Shown one piece after another: positions 10,470 through 21,198 of a stretch of 64,000 nt of DNA. The stretch lies in the NCBI RefSeq assembly GCF_025195095.1, contig NZ_JANAVZ010000001.1, positions 186,001 through 250,000 of the forward strand, in the 5' to 3' direction. How positions within the stretch are numbered: position 1 is the first letter of the stretch; each line of letters begins with the position of its first letter. The notes below the pieces were generated by a model. That model ran no database searches. It saw only the letters and a program-made list of their open reading frames with translations, and was not told where the DNA came from. The DNA is from Paracoccus maritimus (GTDB lineage: Bacteria; Pseudomonadota; Alphaproteobacteria; Rhodobacterales; Rhodobacteraceae). Both the position numbers and the translations under genes were made by a program.

Positions 10470-11159
10470 ATGTCGCGTCAAACACCCTGCGTTCTGGTGG
10501 TCGAGGACGAAGGCGCACAGCGCGAGGTGCTGCAATACAACCTTGAATCCGAAGGGTTCGATGTTGTCGTGGCCGACAATGGCGAGGATGCGTTGCTTCT
10601 GGTGCAGGAAGAGCAGCCGGACCTGATGGTGCTGGACTGGATGTTGCCCAAGGTTTCCGGGATCGAGGTCTGCCGGCAGGTCAAGGCCGATCCCGCGACC
10701 CGCGGCATCCCGATTATCATGCTGTCCGCGCGCAGCGAGGAAACCGACCGGGTGCGCGGGTTGGAAACCGGCGCCGACGATTATGTCGTCAAGCCCTACT
10801 CGGTGGTCGAGCTGATGGCGCGGCTGCGCACCCAACTGCGCCGCACCCGCCCGGCCAGCATGGGCGAACGGCTCAGTTTCGGCGATATCATTCTGGACGC
10901 GTCGGAACATCGCGTGTTCCGCGCCGGGCAGCCGCTGCATCTGGGCCCGACCGAGTTCCGGCTGCTGTCCACGCTGATGGAAAAACCGGGTCGTGTCTGG
11001 ACACGCGAACAGTTGCTGGACCGGGTCTGGGGCCGCGACATCTACGTCGATACCCGCACCATCGATGTGCATGTGGGGCGGCTGCGCAAGGCGCTGATGC
11101 AGAACGGCGGCGACAACCCGGTGCGCACGGTGCGTGGCACCGGCTACGCGCTGGGGTAA
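10470..11159 (+). CDS. phoB: Phosphate regulon response regulator PhoB
   Basis: OmpR/PhoB-type two-component regulator, 229 residues. The receiver domain (1-125) has the acidic pocket E12/D13, phospho-acceptor D56 in LMVLDWMLP, and the conserved K in YVVKPYS. The C-terminal winged helix (about 135-229) has LGPTEFRLLSTLME and TIDVHVGRLRKAL. It lies 6 bp after phoU with AAGGA as ribosome site. No phoR kinase gene is next to it in this window. Its own operon carries the Pho box, so positive feedback is expected. Confidence 0.94.
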   Translation: MSRQTPCVLVVEDEGAQREVLQYNLESEGFDVVVADNGEDALLLVQEEQPDLMVLDWMLPKVSGIEVCRQVKADPATRGIPIIMLSARSEETDRVRGLETGADDYVVKPYSVVELMARLRTQLRRTRPASMGERLSFGDIILDASEHRVFRAGQPLHLGPTEFRLLSTLMEKPGRVWTREQLLDRVWGRDIYVDTRTIDVHVGRLRKALMQNGGDNPVRTVRGTGYALG

Positions 11160-11162
11160 CGC

Positions 11163-12044
11163 TCAGCCGGTTTCGTGCTGGCGAATGAAGTCCTGAACCT
11201 CTTCCAGCTTCGGGATCGCGTCGCCGGCGCCGGCCCGCGTCACCTTCAGCGCGGCGGCGGCAGAGGCCAGATGCAACGCCTCGGCGATGTCGCAGCCGCG
11301 GTCCAGTGAGGCAGCGAAATACCCCGCGAAGGTGTCGCCCGCGGCCGTTGTGTCCACCGGCGTCACACGGAAGGCCGGCTGAAATTCCGTGCTGCCGCCC
11401 CGCAGGTCGCGATATTCGGCGCCGTCGCCGCCGCGCGTGATCAGCACGCCCTCCACCGGCAGCGGTCCCGGCATTTCGGCGAACAGGCGTTCCGCCTCGC
11501 CTGCATTCATCGCCAGGATCGAGACATGCGGCAGGACATCGCGAACCGCCTCGATGTCGAACGGCGCGGCCGAATAGATGACACGCGCGCCGGCATTGCG
11601 GGCGGCGCGCGCCGCCTCGACCTGGCAATTGGTTTCATTCTGCAACAGCAGCGTGTCGCCCGCCGCGATCAGGGCCATCGCCTCGCGCAGGGGGGCAGGG
11701 GCGATCGCCCGATTCGCGCCCGGATGGATCACGATTGAATTCTCGCCCGCGCCATCCAGCAGGATGATCGCATGCCCCGTCGCGTCGCGCGGCAGCCGCT
11801 GGATCGCTGCGGTGCAGATCCCGGCCTCGGCCAGACGATCGATCACCCAGCCATCTGCCGCACCCATTGCGCCAAGATGATGCGTCACAGCGCCCGCGCC
11901 TGCGGCAGCCAGCGACTGATTTGCACCCTTGCCGCCCAAGCCCACCGCATAGCCCGACGCGGCCGATGTCTCGCCCGGCTGCGGCAGGTGATCCAGACGA
12001 TAGACATGGTCGATATTGATAGAACCCAGGTTCCAGATTGACAT
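11163..12044 (-). CDS. Ribokinase-type PfkB-family sugar kinase
   Basis: PfkB-family carbohydrate kinase of 293 residues, best matching ribokinase. It has the GGKGANQSLAAAGAGA motif of PfkB signature 1, the EQ-type NETN segment (QNETNCQVEAARAA), and signature 2 DTTAAGDTFAGYF with the catalytic base at about D237. I chose ATG 12044 (MSIWNLGSINIDHV) because AAAAGGGAA lies just upstream; a longer in-frame start at 12068 adds MQIQKGKR. It converges on phoB with only 3 bp between stops and stands alone, so the substrate (ribose or another pentose/nucleoside) is inferred only from family. Confidence 0.85.
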   Translation of the reverse strand: MSIWNLGSINIDHVYRLDHLPQPGETSAASGYAVGLGGKGANQSLAAAGAGAVTHHLGAMGAADGWVIDRLAEAGICTAAIQRLPRDATGHAIILLDGAGENSIVIHPGANRAIAPAPLREAMALIAAGDTLLLQNETNCQVEAARAARNAGARVIYSAAPFDIEAVRDVLPHVSILAMNAGEAERLFAEMPGPLPVEGVLITRGGDGAEYRDLRGGSTEFQPAFRVTPVDTTAAGDTFAGYFAASLDRGCDIAEALHLASAAAALKVTRAGAGDAIPKLEEVQDFIRQHETG

Positions 12045-12195
12045 GCGTTTTCCCTTTTGGATCTGCACCAGAAGATCGCCGTCATCTTCGCTTGTCCAGT
12101 GCCGCGCGGCAAATCACCGTCGCGACGCCGGCTTCGTCCTTGTCCAGCGGCCCTCGACCTGCGCGCCTAGCGTCCCCGTCGACGCCCAAACGAAA

Positions 12196-12220
12196 GACGC
12201 GCCCCGATCCGGGGCGCGTC
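12196..12220 (-). terminator. Rho-independent terminator of petABC
   Basis: An 11-bp perfect stem GACGCGCCCCG / CGGGGCGCGTC with a 3-base loop. Read on the minus strand it is followed by TTTCGTTT. It lies 33 bp past the cytochrome c1 stop codon. Confidence 0.85.
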
Positions 12221-12253
12221 CTGTCTGCGATCGCTGATCGACCGAAGCGGGTA

Positions 12254-13666
12254 TTACCGCTCCAGCTTCTTGCCCTTGTGAGGCGCCCAGATGCGCTTGT
12301 TGGTCAGATACAGCAGTGCGGTCAGCACGATCAGGAACAGCACCGACACGAGGCCGACCATCTTGCGGTCCATCATCTTCGGCTCGGCGGTCCACATCAG
12401 GAAGGCCGACACGTCACGGGCCATCTGGTCGACCGTCGCCGGGGTGCCATCCTCGTAGGTCACGAGATCCTCGGACAGAGGAGGGGGCATCGAGATCGCG
12501 CCCGACGGAAACGCGGTGTTGCCGTAGAAGATGCTGCCCGCCTGCTCGATCTCTTCGCCGGTGTAGCCGACCAGAAGGGCGTGGATATATTCCGGTCCGC
12601 CGATCCCGTTGAACAACTGGCTGAGGCCGGTCCCGTAGGGTCCGTGGAATCCGGCGCGGGCCTTGGCCATCAGGGACAGATCCGGCCCCATGCCCATCCC
12701 GCTGACGGCCGGGAAATGGTCGGTCGGCAGGCGGGTCCGGTCTTCGCCGGTCTCTTCGTCGGTGATCTCGGCCAGACCGGCGGCATAGGCGCGGACCTGA
12801 TCCTCGGGCAGAGCGGGGCCGCCTTCGTCGGCAAGGCTGCGGATCGACACGAACTTCATGCCGTGGCAGGCCGAGCAAACCTCGGTATAGACCTGCAGTC
12901 CGCGCTGCAGCTGGAACTGGTCGTATTTGCCGAACGGCCCTTCGAAGCTGAACGAGATGTCCTCGATATGGCCGGCGCCATGTCCACCGCCGTCGGCATG
13001 CTCCTCGGCTTCGGCCTCGGCTGCATGTTCCTCGTCCTCGGCGGCAGAATCCTCGGCGACGGTTGGCTCCTCGGCCGATTCCGCCTCGACGGCGGTCTCG
13101 GCGTCAGCGCCTGCGGGCTGTTCCTGCTGCGCTTCGGTTTCCTCGACCGCGGTTTCGTCCGTGGCAGGGGCGGGCTCGTCCTGAAGCTCTTCCTCGGCCT
13201 CGGGCTGATCGGCCGATTCGTCAGCCGGCAGCGTCTCTGAGGCTTCTTCCTCGGCAACAGTTTCATCCGGCGCTGCGTCGGCCGCCTGATCTTCTTCGGC
13301 CGCATCTTCTGCTGCGGGAGCCCCTGCCTCTGCTTCGTCCGCAGCAGGTTCTTGCGCGGCAGGATCGTCGGCAGCGGGGGTGTCCGCTGCCGGTTCTTCT
13401 TCAGCCGCCGGTTCCTGCGCGGCCGCGTCTTCCGACGCCGGATCTTCGGCTTCTGCGTCTTCGGGTGCCGCGTCCTCGGGCGCTGCCTCCTGGGTTGCCG
13501 CGTCGTCCGTTGCCGGGGCCTCAGTCTGGCCCGACGGCGCGGTCTGCGCGGTATCGGGCTGCTGCTCGGGGCTTGCGGTGGTCGCGCCGTCCTGCGCCAT
13601 CGCGAAGCCGGCCACAGAGATCGTCAGGGCCGCAACGGCCGTGAGCGTCTTGGTTCTCAGGGTCAT
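12254..13666 (-). CDS. petC: Cytochrome c1 of the bc1 complex with long acidic N-terminal domain
   Basis: Membrane-anchored periplasmic c-type cytochrome that passes electrons from the Rieske centre to cytochrome c; 470 residues. A Sec signal (to about A24) is followed by a low-complexity Ala/Glu/Asp/Pro domain of about 200 residues (roughly 28-225), which almost lacks basic residues. The normal core begins at [15 protein letters not shown], with haem site CSACH (C264-H268) and sixth-ligand region near [16 protein letters not shown]-terminal anchor ([15 protein letters not shown]) ends the protein. The acidic insertion is a known feature of Paracoccus cytochrome c1. A good AAGGAGA ribosome site lies before the ATG. 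Last gene of the operon. Confidence 0.96.
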   Translation of the reverse strand: MTLRTKTLTAVAALTISVAGFAMAQDGATTASPEQQPDTAQTAPSGQTEAPATDDAATQEAAPEDAAPEDAEAEDPASEDAAAQEPAAEEEPAADTPAADDPAAQEPAADEAEAGAPAAEDAAEEDQAADAAPDETVAEEEASETLPADESADQPEAEEELQDEPAPATDETAVEETEAQQEQPAGADAETAVEAESAEEPTVAEDSAAEDEEHAAEAEAEEHADGGGHGAGHIEDISFSFEGPFGKYDQFQLQRGLQVYTEVCSACHGMKFVSIRSLADEGGPALPEDQVRAYAAGLAEITDEETGEDRTRLPTDHFPAVSGMGMGPDLSLMAKARAGFHGPYGTGLSQLFNGIGGPEYIHALLVGYTGEEIEQAGSIFYGNTAFPSGAISMPPPLSEDLVTYEDGTPATVDQMARDVSAFLMWTAEPKMMDRKMVGLVSVLFLIVLTALLYLTNKRIWAPHKGKKLER

Positions 13667-13678
13667 CTATGGCTCTCC

Positions 13679-15001
13679 TTACTCGGCCGGATGCGCTTTG
13701 GCGCCGTAGTGATCGTTGAAGTCTTCCTCGATCGTCGCGGGCATCGGTTCGGGTTTCTCGATCACCCCCAGCAGCGGCAGGATCACGAGGAAATAGGCGA
13801 ACCAGTAGGCCGCGCCAGCCAGTGCGATATAGGGATAGATCCCCTCGGCCGGCATCGCGCCCGCCCACATCAGCACCACGAAATCGACGCAAAGCAGCCA
13901 GAACCACCACTTGAACTGCGGGCGATAGCGGCCCGAGCGCACGCGGCTGGTGTCAAGCCACGGCACCAGAGCCATCACCAGGATGGCACCGAACATCGCG
14001 ATCACGCCGAAGAACTTGGCGTCGATGATGCCGAACGACAGGAAGCTGACCAGCTGCACCAGCCACACCTCGCTGTCGAAGGCGCGCAGGATCGCGTAGA
14101 ACGGCAGGAAATACCATTCCGGCACGATATGGGCGGGCGTCGCCAGCGGGTTTGCCTCGATATAGTTGTCGGGGTGGCCCAGATAGTTGGGCATGAAGCC
14201 CACGATCGCGAAGAACACGATCAGCACCACACCAAGCGCGAAAAGGTCCTTCATCACGAAATACGGCCAGAACGGCAGCGTATCCTTTTCCGCCTCTTCC
14301 TTGCTGGTCCGACGGACTTCGACGCCGGTCGGGTTGTTGTTGCCGGTGGTGTGGAAGGCCCAGATATGGACCACGACCAGCGCGGCAATGATGAACGGCA
14401 GCAGGTAGTGCAGAGAGAAGAAGCGGTTCAGCGTGGCGTTGTCCACGGCCGGTCCGCCCAGAAGCCAGGTCTGGATCGACGGCCCGATGCCGGGGATCGC
14501 GCCGAACAGACCGGTGATCACCGTGGCGCCCCAGAACGACATCTGGCCCCAGGGAAGCACATAGCCCATGAAGGCGGTGCCCATCATGCACAGATAGATC
14601 AGCATGCCGATGATCCAGGTCACCTCGCGCGGGGCCTTGTAGCTGCCGTAGTACAGGCCGCGGAAGATGTGCAGGTACACGGCGACGAAGAACAGCGATG
14701 CACCGTTTGCGTGCAGGTAACGCAGCATGTAGCCGCCGTTCACGTTGCGGGTGATATGTTCGACGCTGGCGAACGCCAGATCGACATGCGGCGTATAGTG
14801 CATCGCCAGGACGATGCCCGTGACGATCTGCAAGGCAAGGCAGAACGCCAGAACGATGCCCCAGATCCACATCCAGTTCAGGTTCTTGGGCGTGGGGATC
14901 ATCAGTGTGTCATACAGGATGCCAGCCACCGGAAGACGGCGGTGCAGCCAGCGTTCGAAGCCCGATTTGGGCTCGTAATGGTCGTGCGGAATACCGGCCA
15001 T
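13679..15001 (-). CDS. petB: Cytochrome b of the bc1 complex
   Basis: Catalytic membrane subunit that carries out the Q-cycle; 440 residues, eight predicted helices. Haem-ligand histidines are H97/H111 ([19 protein letters not shown]) and H198/H212 ([20 protein letters not shown]), the numbering usual for Rhodobacterales proteins. The quinol-site motif PEWY is present in [23 protein letters not shown] precedes the ATG. It lies between petA and petC with 12-bp gaps each side. Confidence 0.97.
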   Translation of the reverse strand: MAGIPHDHYEPKSGFERWLHRRLPVAGILYDTLMIPTPKNLNWMWIWGIVLAFCLALQIVTGIVLAMHYTPHVDLAFASVEHITRNVNGGYMLRYLHANGASLFFVAVYLHIFRGLYYGSYKAPREVTWIIGMLIYLCMMGTAFMGYVLPWGQMSFWGATVITGLFGAIPGIGPSIQTWLLGGPAVDNATLNRFFSLHYLLPFIIAALVVVHIWAFHTTGNNNPTGVEVRRTSKEEAEKDTLPFWPYFVMKDLFALGVVLIVFFAIVGFMPNYLGHPDNYIEANPLATPAHIVPEWYFLPFYAILRAFDSEVWLVQLVSFLSFGIIDAKFFGVIAMFGAILVMALVPWLDTSRVRSGRYRPQFKWWFWLLCVDFVVLMWAGAMPAEGIYPYIALAGAAYWFAYFLVILPLLGVIEKPEPMPATIEEDFNDHYGAKAHPAE

Positions 15002-15013
15002 GTGGAACCCTCC

Positions 15014-15574
15014 TCAGCCCAGCTTGATGGTCGTGTCGTCGAGGAACTCGGCGACGGGAATATGCAGGTTCTGCGGGGCGGGTCCGCGCCGGATACGCCC
15101 GGCCGTGTCATAGTGCGACCCGTGGCAGGGGCAGAACCAGCCGCCGAAATCGCCCGCGCCGTCACCGATGGGAACGCAGCCCAGATGGGTGCAGACACCG
15201 ATCTGCACCAGCCACTCGCCCGCTTCGTCCAGCGAACGGTTTTCGTCGGTGGCCGGTTCGCCGGGCTTGTTGGCGTTCTCGGCGTTCTGGTCGATCAGCT
15301 CACCAAGATCGACGGCCCGCGCGGCCTCGATTTCCTCGGGGGTCCGGCGGCGGATGAACACGGGCTTGCCCAACCATTTGACGGTCAGCTGGGTGCCGGT
15401 ATCGACGCCGCTGACATCAACCTGGATCGAGGACAATGCCTGGACGTCGGCCGATGGGTTCATCTGGTTCACAAGCGTCCAGGCGGCGGCTCCGGCAGCC
15501 ACCGTGCCTGCGCCCGCCGTGGCATAGTAGAGGAAATCCCTCCGGGTGCCTACGTGGTCATCTGCGTGGGACAC
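15014..15574 (-). CDS. petA: Rieske iron-sulfur protein of the bc1 complex (GTG start)
   Basis: Ubiquinol-cytochrome c reductase iron-sulfur subunit, 186 residues. A Tat-like N-terminus [20 protein letters not shown] also serves as the membrane anchor. The cluster ligands are C128-T-H130 ... C133 and C148-P-C150-H151 (CTHLGC, CPCHGSH). Start is GTG at 15574 (MSHADDH), preceded by GGAGA at proper spacing; the nearby ATG is out of frame. The sequence is close to the P. denitrificans subunit as I remember it, which supports the genus guess. First gene of petABC. Confidence 0.96.
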   Translation of the reverse strand: MSHADDHVGTRRDFLYYATAGAGTVAAGAAAWTLVNQMNPSADVQALSSIQVDVSGVDTGTQLTVKWLGKPVFIRRRTPEEIEAARAVDLGELIDQNAENANKPGEPATDENRSLDEAGEWLVQIGVCTHLGCVPIGDGAGDFGGWFCPCHGSHYDTAGRIRRGPAPQNLHIPVAEFLDDTTIKLG

Positions 15575-15955
15575 GGGTCATTCTCCAATTCGGGCCGGAA
15601 GCCCGGCCGATACGACAATCCGGGCCGCGTATCATCGCAGCCTTCGCGACGGCGGTTCTAGCTGTCAATTCTTCGTCAGTCCAGCCGGTAACCCCGTCCA
15701 TGCGCGCGCATATCGCCGCATCTGTTGGAATTTTGTCGCGGCGATGGCCCGCTGGCAGCTTTGCGGCCTGATGGTGTCACGCGCGTCGCAGCCCGTGGAT
15801 GCGACGATTCCCGTGCAAGGACGTTCTTCGCGCCAGACCCGTTGCCGATCCGACCCGGATCGCGACCGTGGCTTGGCTTTCGCTGGACGCAAGCCCGCGA
15901 TCACGCTAATGTTTATCGCAATAGCGGGGCACAAGACCCCGAAAGCGAGGCAGTC
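15575..15955. promoter_or_regulatory. Divergent intergenic region between petA and the aminotransferase gene
   Basis: A 381-bp stretch with no supportable gene. It must hold the petABC promoter (minus) and the promoter of the downstream aminotransferase (plus). A weak plus-strand candidate is CTGGAC (15883-15888) with TAATGT (15907-15912) at 18-bp spacing. I could not pick out a petABC promoter or any FnrL-type palindrome. Confidence 0.4.
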
Positions 15956-17155
15956 ATGGCAATTCCCGAGCGGTTCTCGAACCTGCCGGAATACGCGTTT
16001 CCGCGCCTGCGGGCGCTGTTGTCGGGTATCGAACCGGACCTGCGGGCCGGCGATGCTCCGATGGTCATGACCATCGGAGAGCCGCGCCATGAGATGCCGG
16101 AATTCGTCGGCCGGGTCATGGAAGCACATATCGGCCAGTTCGCGAAATATCCCAGCAACGAGGGCACACCCGCCCTGCTTGACGCCATCGGGAACTGGCT
16201 GCAGCGTCGCTATGGAATCACCATGTCTGCCGACCGGATCATGGCGCTGAACGGCACCCGAGAGGGCCTGTTCAACGCCGCGCTGGCGCTGTGCCCCGAA
16301 ACGAAGAACGGCCAGCGTCCGGCGATCCTTGTTCCGAACCCGTTCTATCAGGTCTATGCGGTCGCCGCGGCGGCGGTCGGGGCCGACCCCATCTTTGTCC
16401 CGGCGACGCCAGCAACCGGCAACCTGCCAGACTATGCCGCGCTGCCCGCCGATCTGCTGGACCGGGTGGCCATCGCCTATCTGTGTTCGCCGGCCAATCC
16501 GCAAGGTGCGGTGGCGTCGCGCGATGATCTGAAGACATTGCTGCGGCTGGCCGAGGCGCATGATTTCCTGATCTTCGCCGACGAATGCTATTCCGAGATC
16601 TATCGCGACACGCCGCCGCCCGGCGCGCTGGCGGTCGCGACCGAGATGGGCTTGGCCGACCGTGTGGTGATGTTCAATTCATTGTCAAAGCGGTCGAACC
16701 TGCCGGGGCTGCGGTCGGGCTTTGCCGCTGGCAGCGCCGCGAATATCGCCCTGATGCGGCGGTTGCGCAGCTATGCGGGCGCGCCCTTGTCGCTGCCGGC
16801 CCAGGCGGTCAGCGAGGCGGCCTGGCAGGACGAGGCGCATGTCGCGGCCAGCCGCGCGCTGTATCAGCAGAAATACCGCATCGCGGACCGCGTTCTTGGC
16901 AATGTGCCGGGCTATCGTCCGGTCGAAGCCGGGTTCTTTCTGTGGCTGCCGGTCGCGGATGGCGAGGAAGCCGCGGTGAAATTATGGCGTCGTGCAGGCA
17001 TACAGGTGCTGCCGGGCGCATATCTGTCGCGCGAGGTGGGCGGTGAAAATCCCGGTCGCGGATTTGTCCGGGTGGCGCTGGTCGCAAGCCCGGATGAGAC
17101 CGACACAGCCCTGACGCGGTTGCGAGAGGTGTTGTATGATGACGATCAGGATTGA
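15956..17155 (+). CDS. Class I/II PLP-dependent aminotransferase (DapC-like)
   Basis: Fold-type I aminotransferase, 399 residues. It has the N-cap [10 protein letters not shown], the [18 protein letters not shown] substrate loop, [12 protein letters not shown], the [10 protein letters not shown] motif and the PLP lysine in [17 protein letters not shown] (about K245). The [12 protein letters not shown] pattern is typical of succinyldiaminopimelate transaminase-like proteins, so a role in lysine/diaminopimelate synthesis is possible but unproven. I chose ATG 15956 ([13 protein letters not shown]), which starts where family homology begins; longer in-frame starts have no homology-like sequence. 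ftsK starts 20 bp downstream. Confidence 0.87.
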   Translation: MAIPERFSNLPEYAFPRLRALLSGIEPDLRAGDAPMVMTIGEPRHEMPEFVGRVMEAHIGQFAKYPSNEGTPALLDAIGNWLQRRYGITMSADRIMALNGTREGLFNAALALCPETKNGQRPAILVPNPFYQVYAVAAAAVGADPIFVPATPATGNLPDYAALPADLLDRVAIAYLCSPANPQGAVASRDDLKTLLRLAEAHDFLIFADECYSEIYRDTPPPGALAVATEMGLADRVVMFNSLSKRSNLPGLRSGFAAGSAANIALMRRLRSYAGAPLSLPAQAVSEAAWQDEAHVAASRALYQQKYRIADRVLGNVPGYRPVEAGFFLWLPVADGEEAAVKLWRRAGIQVLPGAYLSREVGGENPGRGFVRVALVASPDETDTALTRLREVLYDDDQD

Positions 17156-17175
17156 GTGCGGGGAAGGATAACGGC

Positions 17176-19863
17176 ATGGCAAGCTGGCAGGCGAAACACC
17201 GCGATCCATTGTTCGACCAGAACACGCAGGCGGCGCTGGAACGGCGCGGCAAGGAGCTGGCAGGTGCCGGGCTGATCGTGCTGGGTGTGTTGATCGCGAT
17301 GATGCTGGGCAGCTGGTCGGCCGAGGACCCCAGCTTCCTGTCGGCGACGGATGCCCCTGCGCAGAATCTTCTGGGCAGTTTCGGGGCCTATGTCGCCTCG
17401 CCGCTGATGATGATCGCGGGATACGGGTCGTGGGTGCTGGTTCTTGCGGCGTTCGTCTGGGGGTTGCGGCTGATGCTGCACCGCTCGGAAGAACGCATCA
17501 TGCGCGGGATCTTCACGCCGATCGCGGTGGCGCTGGCGTCCGTGTATTGCAGCACCCTGACGCCGACGCCGGACTGGCAGCAGAATTATGGCCTTGGCGG
17601 ACATTTCGGCGACATGGTGATGGGCGCAATGTTGAACGTCATCCCGATGAAGGCGCAGATCGGAATTCGTCTTGCCGCGCTGATCGTCGCGGCGGGGGCG
17701 CTGGCTGCCGTGGTGTTCGTGCTTGGCTTCGACAGAACCGAAATCCGGGCCATCTGGCGGCGCTTCCTGATCGGGCTTGTCACCGCCTATGACGTTGCGA
17801 TGCGGCTGGCAGGGCGCGGCGCGGTCGCGTCGGCGGGAATGGCGCAGCGGGTGCGTGCGCGGCGGGCTCAGCCGGTGGCTGCGGCGGATGCGTCGCCTCG
17901 GGCGGGGTCCGGACCGTCGCCCCGCATAGGTGTGCGAGCGCGCCGCGCGGCACAGGCGCAGCCAGAGGATTTCGAGCTGCAGGAAGAAATGCCGGAACCC
18001 GAACTGATCGAGCGGGATGCCGATTACGATGGTGACGGACCGTCCGCCGAGGAGGTCAGCGGCAGGATCAGCGACGCGATCCGCAACCGGACCGGAAAAC
18101 CTTCGGTGCTGGCCGCGGTGGCCGCGCGTCTTGCACGCGAAGGTGCGCGCGATCTGCCCCGCGCCGAACCGCCGGTGACCGCCGCCACGCCGCCCCAGGA
18201 CGAGGAATTCGCGATCGAGCCCGCCGAACCCGTGCCGTTCGGTGCGGATCATCAGCGCGTGGTGGTGCCGCCTGCCCGCAAGCCGATCTCGGGCAGCTCG
18301 AAACAGGCCCGGGCCGAGGCCGAGCCGCAATTGCGATTCGACGAGACAGAGACCGCGTATGAGCGGCCGCCCCTGGCGCTGCTGACCGCGCCCACGACCA
18401 GCGACCGGACGCAGATCTCGGAAGAGGCGCTGATGGAAAACGCCCGCATGCTGGAGGCGGTGCTGGACGATTACGGCGTCAAGGGCCAGATCACCGAGGT
18501 TCGCCCCGGCCCGGTCGTCACGCTTTACGAACTGGAACCCGCGCCGGGCCTGAAGGCCAGCAGGGTCATCGGTCTGGCGGATGATATCGCGCGGTCGATG
18601 TCGGCGCTGTCGGCGCGCGTCTCGACCGTTCCGGGGCGCAGTGTGATCGGGATCGAACTGCCCAATGCGCGGCGCGAAAAGGTGCTGCTGCGCGAGATCT
18701 TTGCCAGCCGCGCCTTTGGCGACGGCACCCAGCCGCTGCCCCTTGCGCTGGGCAAGGATATCGGCGGCGATCCGATCGTGGCCAATCTGGCCAAGATGCC
18801 GCATCTGCTGATCGCGGGGACCACGGGTTCGGGGAAATCGGTCGCGATCAACACCATGATCCTGTCGCTGCTTTACAAGCTGACACCGGATGAATGCCGG
18901 CTGATCATGATCGACCCCAAGATGCTGGAACTGTCGGTCTATGACGGTATCCCGCATCTGCTGTCACCGGTCGTCACCGACCCCAAGAAGGCCGTCGTGG
19001 CGCTGAAATGGGTCGTCGGCGAGATGGAGGACCGTTACCGCAAGATGTCCAAGATGGGCGTGCGGAACATCGAGGGCTATAACGGCCGCGTCCGCGAGGC
19101 GCTGTCCAAGAACGAGATGTTCAAGCGCACCGTCCAGACCGGCTTTGACGAGGATACCGGCGAGCCGATCTTCGAGACCGAGGAGTTCCAGCCCGAGACC
19201 TTCCCCTATATCGTCGTGATCGTTGACGAGATGGCCGACCTGATGATGGTCGCGGGCAAGGAAATCGAGGCCTGCATCCAGCGCCTTGCGCAGATGGCGC
19301 GGGCATCGGGCATCCACCTGATCATGGCCACGCAGCGCCCGTCGGTCGACGTGATCACCGGCACGATCAAGGCCAACTTCCCGACCCGGATCAGCTTCCA
19401 GGTGACCTCGAAGATCGACAGCCGCACGATTCTGGGCGAACAGGGGGCCGAACAACTGCTGGGTCAGGGCGACATGCTGTATATGGGCAACGGCGCGCGG
19501 ATCACCCGCGTCCATGGTCCCTTCGTCAGCGATGAAGAGGTCGAAGAGGTCGTGACGCAACTGAAATCCTTTGGCCCGCCCAGCTATCAGTCGGGCGTCG
19601 TCGAGGGGCCGGACGAAGAGAAGGCCGACAATATCGATGCCGTTCTGGGGCTTGGCAGCGGCGACGGCGGCGACGACCAGCTTTACGATCAGGCGGTGAT
19701 GATCGTCGCCAAGGACCGCAAATGTTCGACCAGCTATATCCAGCGCAAGCTGGCCATCGGCTATAACAAGGCCGCGCGACTGGTCGAGCAAATGGAGGAT
19801 CAGGGTGTCGTCTCGTCCGCGAACCATGTCGGCAAGCGCGAAGTTCTTGTGCCAGAGGTCTGA
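17176..19863 (+). CDS. ftsK: DNA translocase FtsK
   Basis: Septum-anchored DNA pump that clears and aligns chromosome ends for XerCD recombination at division; 895 residues. The N-terminal part has four hydrophobic helices (about 30-200). A proline/glutamate-rich linker follows (about 215-410). The motor domain has Walker A GTTGSGKS (about 548-556), [20 protein letters not shown], and Walker [16 protein letters not shown]. The C-terminal gamma winged helix ([21 protein letters not shown]) reads KOPS sites. Start ATG 17176 is preceded by GGAAGGA; a slightly longer in-frame start at 17152 is less likely. Confidence 0.96.
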   Translation: MASWQAKHRDPLFDQNTQAALERRGKELAGAGLIVLGVLIAMMLGSWSAEDPSFLSATDAPAQNLLGSFGAYVASPLMMIAGYGSWVLVLAAFVWGLRLMLHRSEERIMRGIFTPIAVALASVYCSTLTPTPDWQQNYGLGGHFGDMVMGAMLNVIPMKAQIGIRLAALIVAAGALAAVVFVLGFDRTEIRAIWRRFLIGLVTAYDVAMRLAGRGAVASAGMAQRVRARRAQPVAAADASPRAGSGPSPRIGVRARRAAQAQPEDFELQEEMPEPELIERDADYDGDGPSAEEVSGRISDAIRNRTGKPSVLAAVAARLAREGARDLPRAEPPVTAATPPQDEEFAIEPAEPVPFGADHQRVVVPPARKPISGSSKQARAEAEPQLRFDETETAYERPPLALLTAPTTSDRTQISEEALMENARMLEAVLDDYGVKGQITEVRPGPVVTLYELEPAPGLKASRVIGLADDIARSMSALSARVSTVPGRSVIGIELPNARREKVLLREIFASRAFGDGTQPLPLALGKDIGGDPIVANLAKMPHLLIAGTTGSGKSVAINTMILSLLYKLTPDECRLIMIDPKMLELSVYDGIPHLLSPVVTDPKKAVVALKWVVGEMEDRYRKMSKMGVRNIEGYNGRVREALSKNEMFKRTVQTGFDEDTGEPIFETEEFQPETFPYIVVIVDEMADLMMVAGKEIEACIQRLAQMARASGIHLIMATQRPSVDVITGTIKANFPTRISFQVTSKIDSRTILGEQGAEQLLGQGDMLYMGNGARITRVHGPFVSDEEVEEVVTQLKSFGPPSYQSGVVEGPDEEKADNIDAVLGLGSGDGGDDQLYDQAVMIVAKDRKCSTSYIQRKLAIGYNKAARLVEQMEDQGVVSSANHVGKREVLVPEV

Positions 19864-19977
19864 GATTTGCGCGGATGGCAGTGGTCGGCCGGTTGCCGGG
19901 CCACCGCCGGTGGCACATGACATCACTTGTCGGCCTGTGGCATCACCGGCGGCGACACAAGGCGGGCGGAAGGCAAG

Positions 19978-21147
19978 ATGACGAAAATCGCCGTTGCGGG
20001 GCTGGGATATGTCGGTCTGTCCAACGCCGTTCTACTGGCTCAGTCGCATGATGTGAGGGCGCTTGATGTCGATGCCGGGCGCGTGGCGTCGGTCAATGCC
20101 GGCAAGTCGCCGATCGAGGATGTCGAGATTACCGAGCATCTGTCGGCAGGCGGCCTGCAACTGACCGCAACCACCAATCCCGAGCAGGCGTTCGACGGCG
20201 CGGAATTCGTCATCGTCGCCACGCCCACGAACTACGACCCGGCGACCAACCGCTTTGATACCTCGACGGTCGTTTCGGTGATCGAACGGGCCCGGCAACT
20301 GGCGCCCGATGCTACCATCATCGTCAAATCCACGGTGCCGGTCGGTTTTGTGGTGCGGATGCGCGCGGAAACGGGATACGAGGGGATCATCTTTTCGCCC
20401 GAGTTCCTGCGCGAGGGGCGGGCGCTTTACGACAACCTGTATCCGTCCCGGATCGTCGTCGGGGATCACGGTCCGGCCGCGCGGCGCTTTGCCAAGCTGA
20501 TGGTCGAGGGCGCGATCCGCAAGGACATGCCGGTACTGTTCACCGGCCCGGTCGAGGCCGAGGCGGTCAAGCTGTTCTCGAACACCTTTCTTGCCCTGCG
20601 CGTCGCCTATTTCAACGAGTTGGACACCTATGCGGTCCGAAATGGCCTGAACACGCGCGAGATCATCGAGGGCGTCGGCCTGGACCCGCGAATCGGCAAT
20701 CACTACAACAATCCAAGCTTCGGATATGGCGGGTATTGCCTGCCCAAGGACACCAAGCAGCTTCTGGCGAACTATGAGGATGTGCCGCAAAACCTGATTT
20801 CCGCGATCGTGCAATCAAATACCACGCGCAAGGATTTCATCGCCGATCAGATCCTGGCGCGGAAACCGCGGGTGGTGGGCGTCTATCGGCTGGTGATGAA
20901 GGCGGGATCGGACAATTTCCGCGACAGCTCGATCCAGGGCGTGATGAAGCGGATCAAGGCCAAGGGGATCGAGTTGATCGTCTATGAGCCGGTGCTGAAA
21001 GAGGATCGGTTCTTCAACAGCAGGGTGGTCCGCGATCTGGATGCGTTCAAGGCCGAGGCCGACCTGATCCTGGCCAATCGCCGCACCGATCTGCTGTCGG
21101 ATGTCGCCGACAAGGTCTATACCCGCGACCTTTTCGGCGTGGACTGA
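19978..21147 (+). CDS. ugd: UDP-glucose 6-dehydrogenase (short Ugd type)
   Basis: NAD-dependent dehydrogenase oxidising UDP-glucose to UDP-glucuronate for surface polysaccharides; 389 residues, the short enterobacterial-type length. The Rossmann motif is [15 protein letters not shown] at the N-terminus. Other marks are [31 protein letters not shown], and the catalytic cysteine C254 in [13 protein letters not shown] chose ATG 19978 ([13 protein letters not shown]), preceded by GGCGGAAGG. No other polysaccharide genes are adjacent. GDP-mannose or UDP-ManNAc dehydrogenase is a less likely alternative. Confidence 0.87.
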   Translation: MTKIAVAGLGYVGLSNAVLLAQSHDVRALDVDAGRVASVNAGKSPIEDVEITEHLSAGGLQLTATTNPEQAFDGAEFVIVATPTNYDPATNRFDTSTVVSVIERARQLAPDATIIVKSTVPVGFVVRMRAETGYEGIIFSPEFLREGRALYDNLYPSRIVVGDHGPAARRFAKLMVEGAIRKDMPVLFTGPVEAEAVKLFSNTFLALRVAYFNELDTYAVRNGLNTREIIEGVGLDPRIGNHYNNPSFGYGGYCLPKDTKQLLANYEDVPQNLISAIVQSNTTRKDFIADQILARKPRVVGVYRLVMKAGSDNFRDSSIQGVMKRIKAKGIELIVYEPVLKEDRFFNSRVVRDLDAFKAEADLILANRRTDLLSDVADKVYTRDLFGVD

Positions 21148-21198
21148 TTGCCGCGTCGGCGCGGATATGATCGTCGCGCTTCGGGGGCCTGCGCCGCG

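Noticed and set aside
3..15661. Long opposite-strand frames such as 3-1922, 5083-7590, 7881-11072 (minus) and 12038-13240, 13352-15661 (plus)
   Set aside because: Each lies exactly opposite a well-supported gene (mutS, pst genes, petABC) and reads as low-complexity Arg/Gln/His/Ala sequence typical of GC-rich shadows.
19900..19914. Hairpin GCCACC/GGTGGC after ftsK as terminator
   Set aside because: Only a 6-bp stem with no T-run; such short GC inverted repeats are frequent by chance in this composition.
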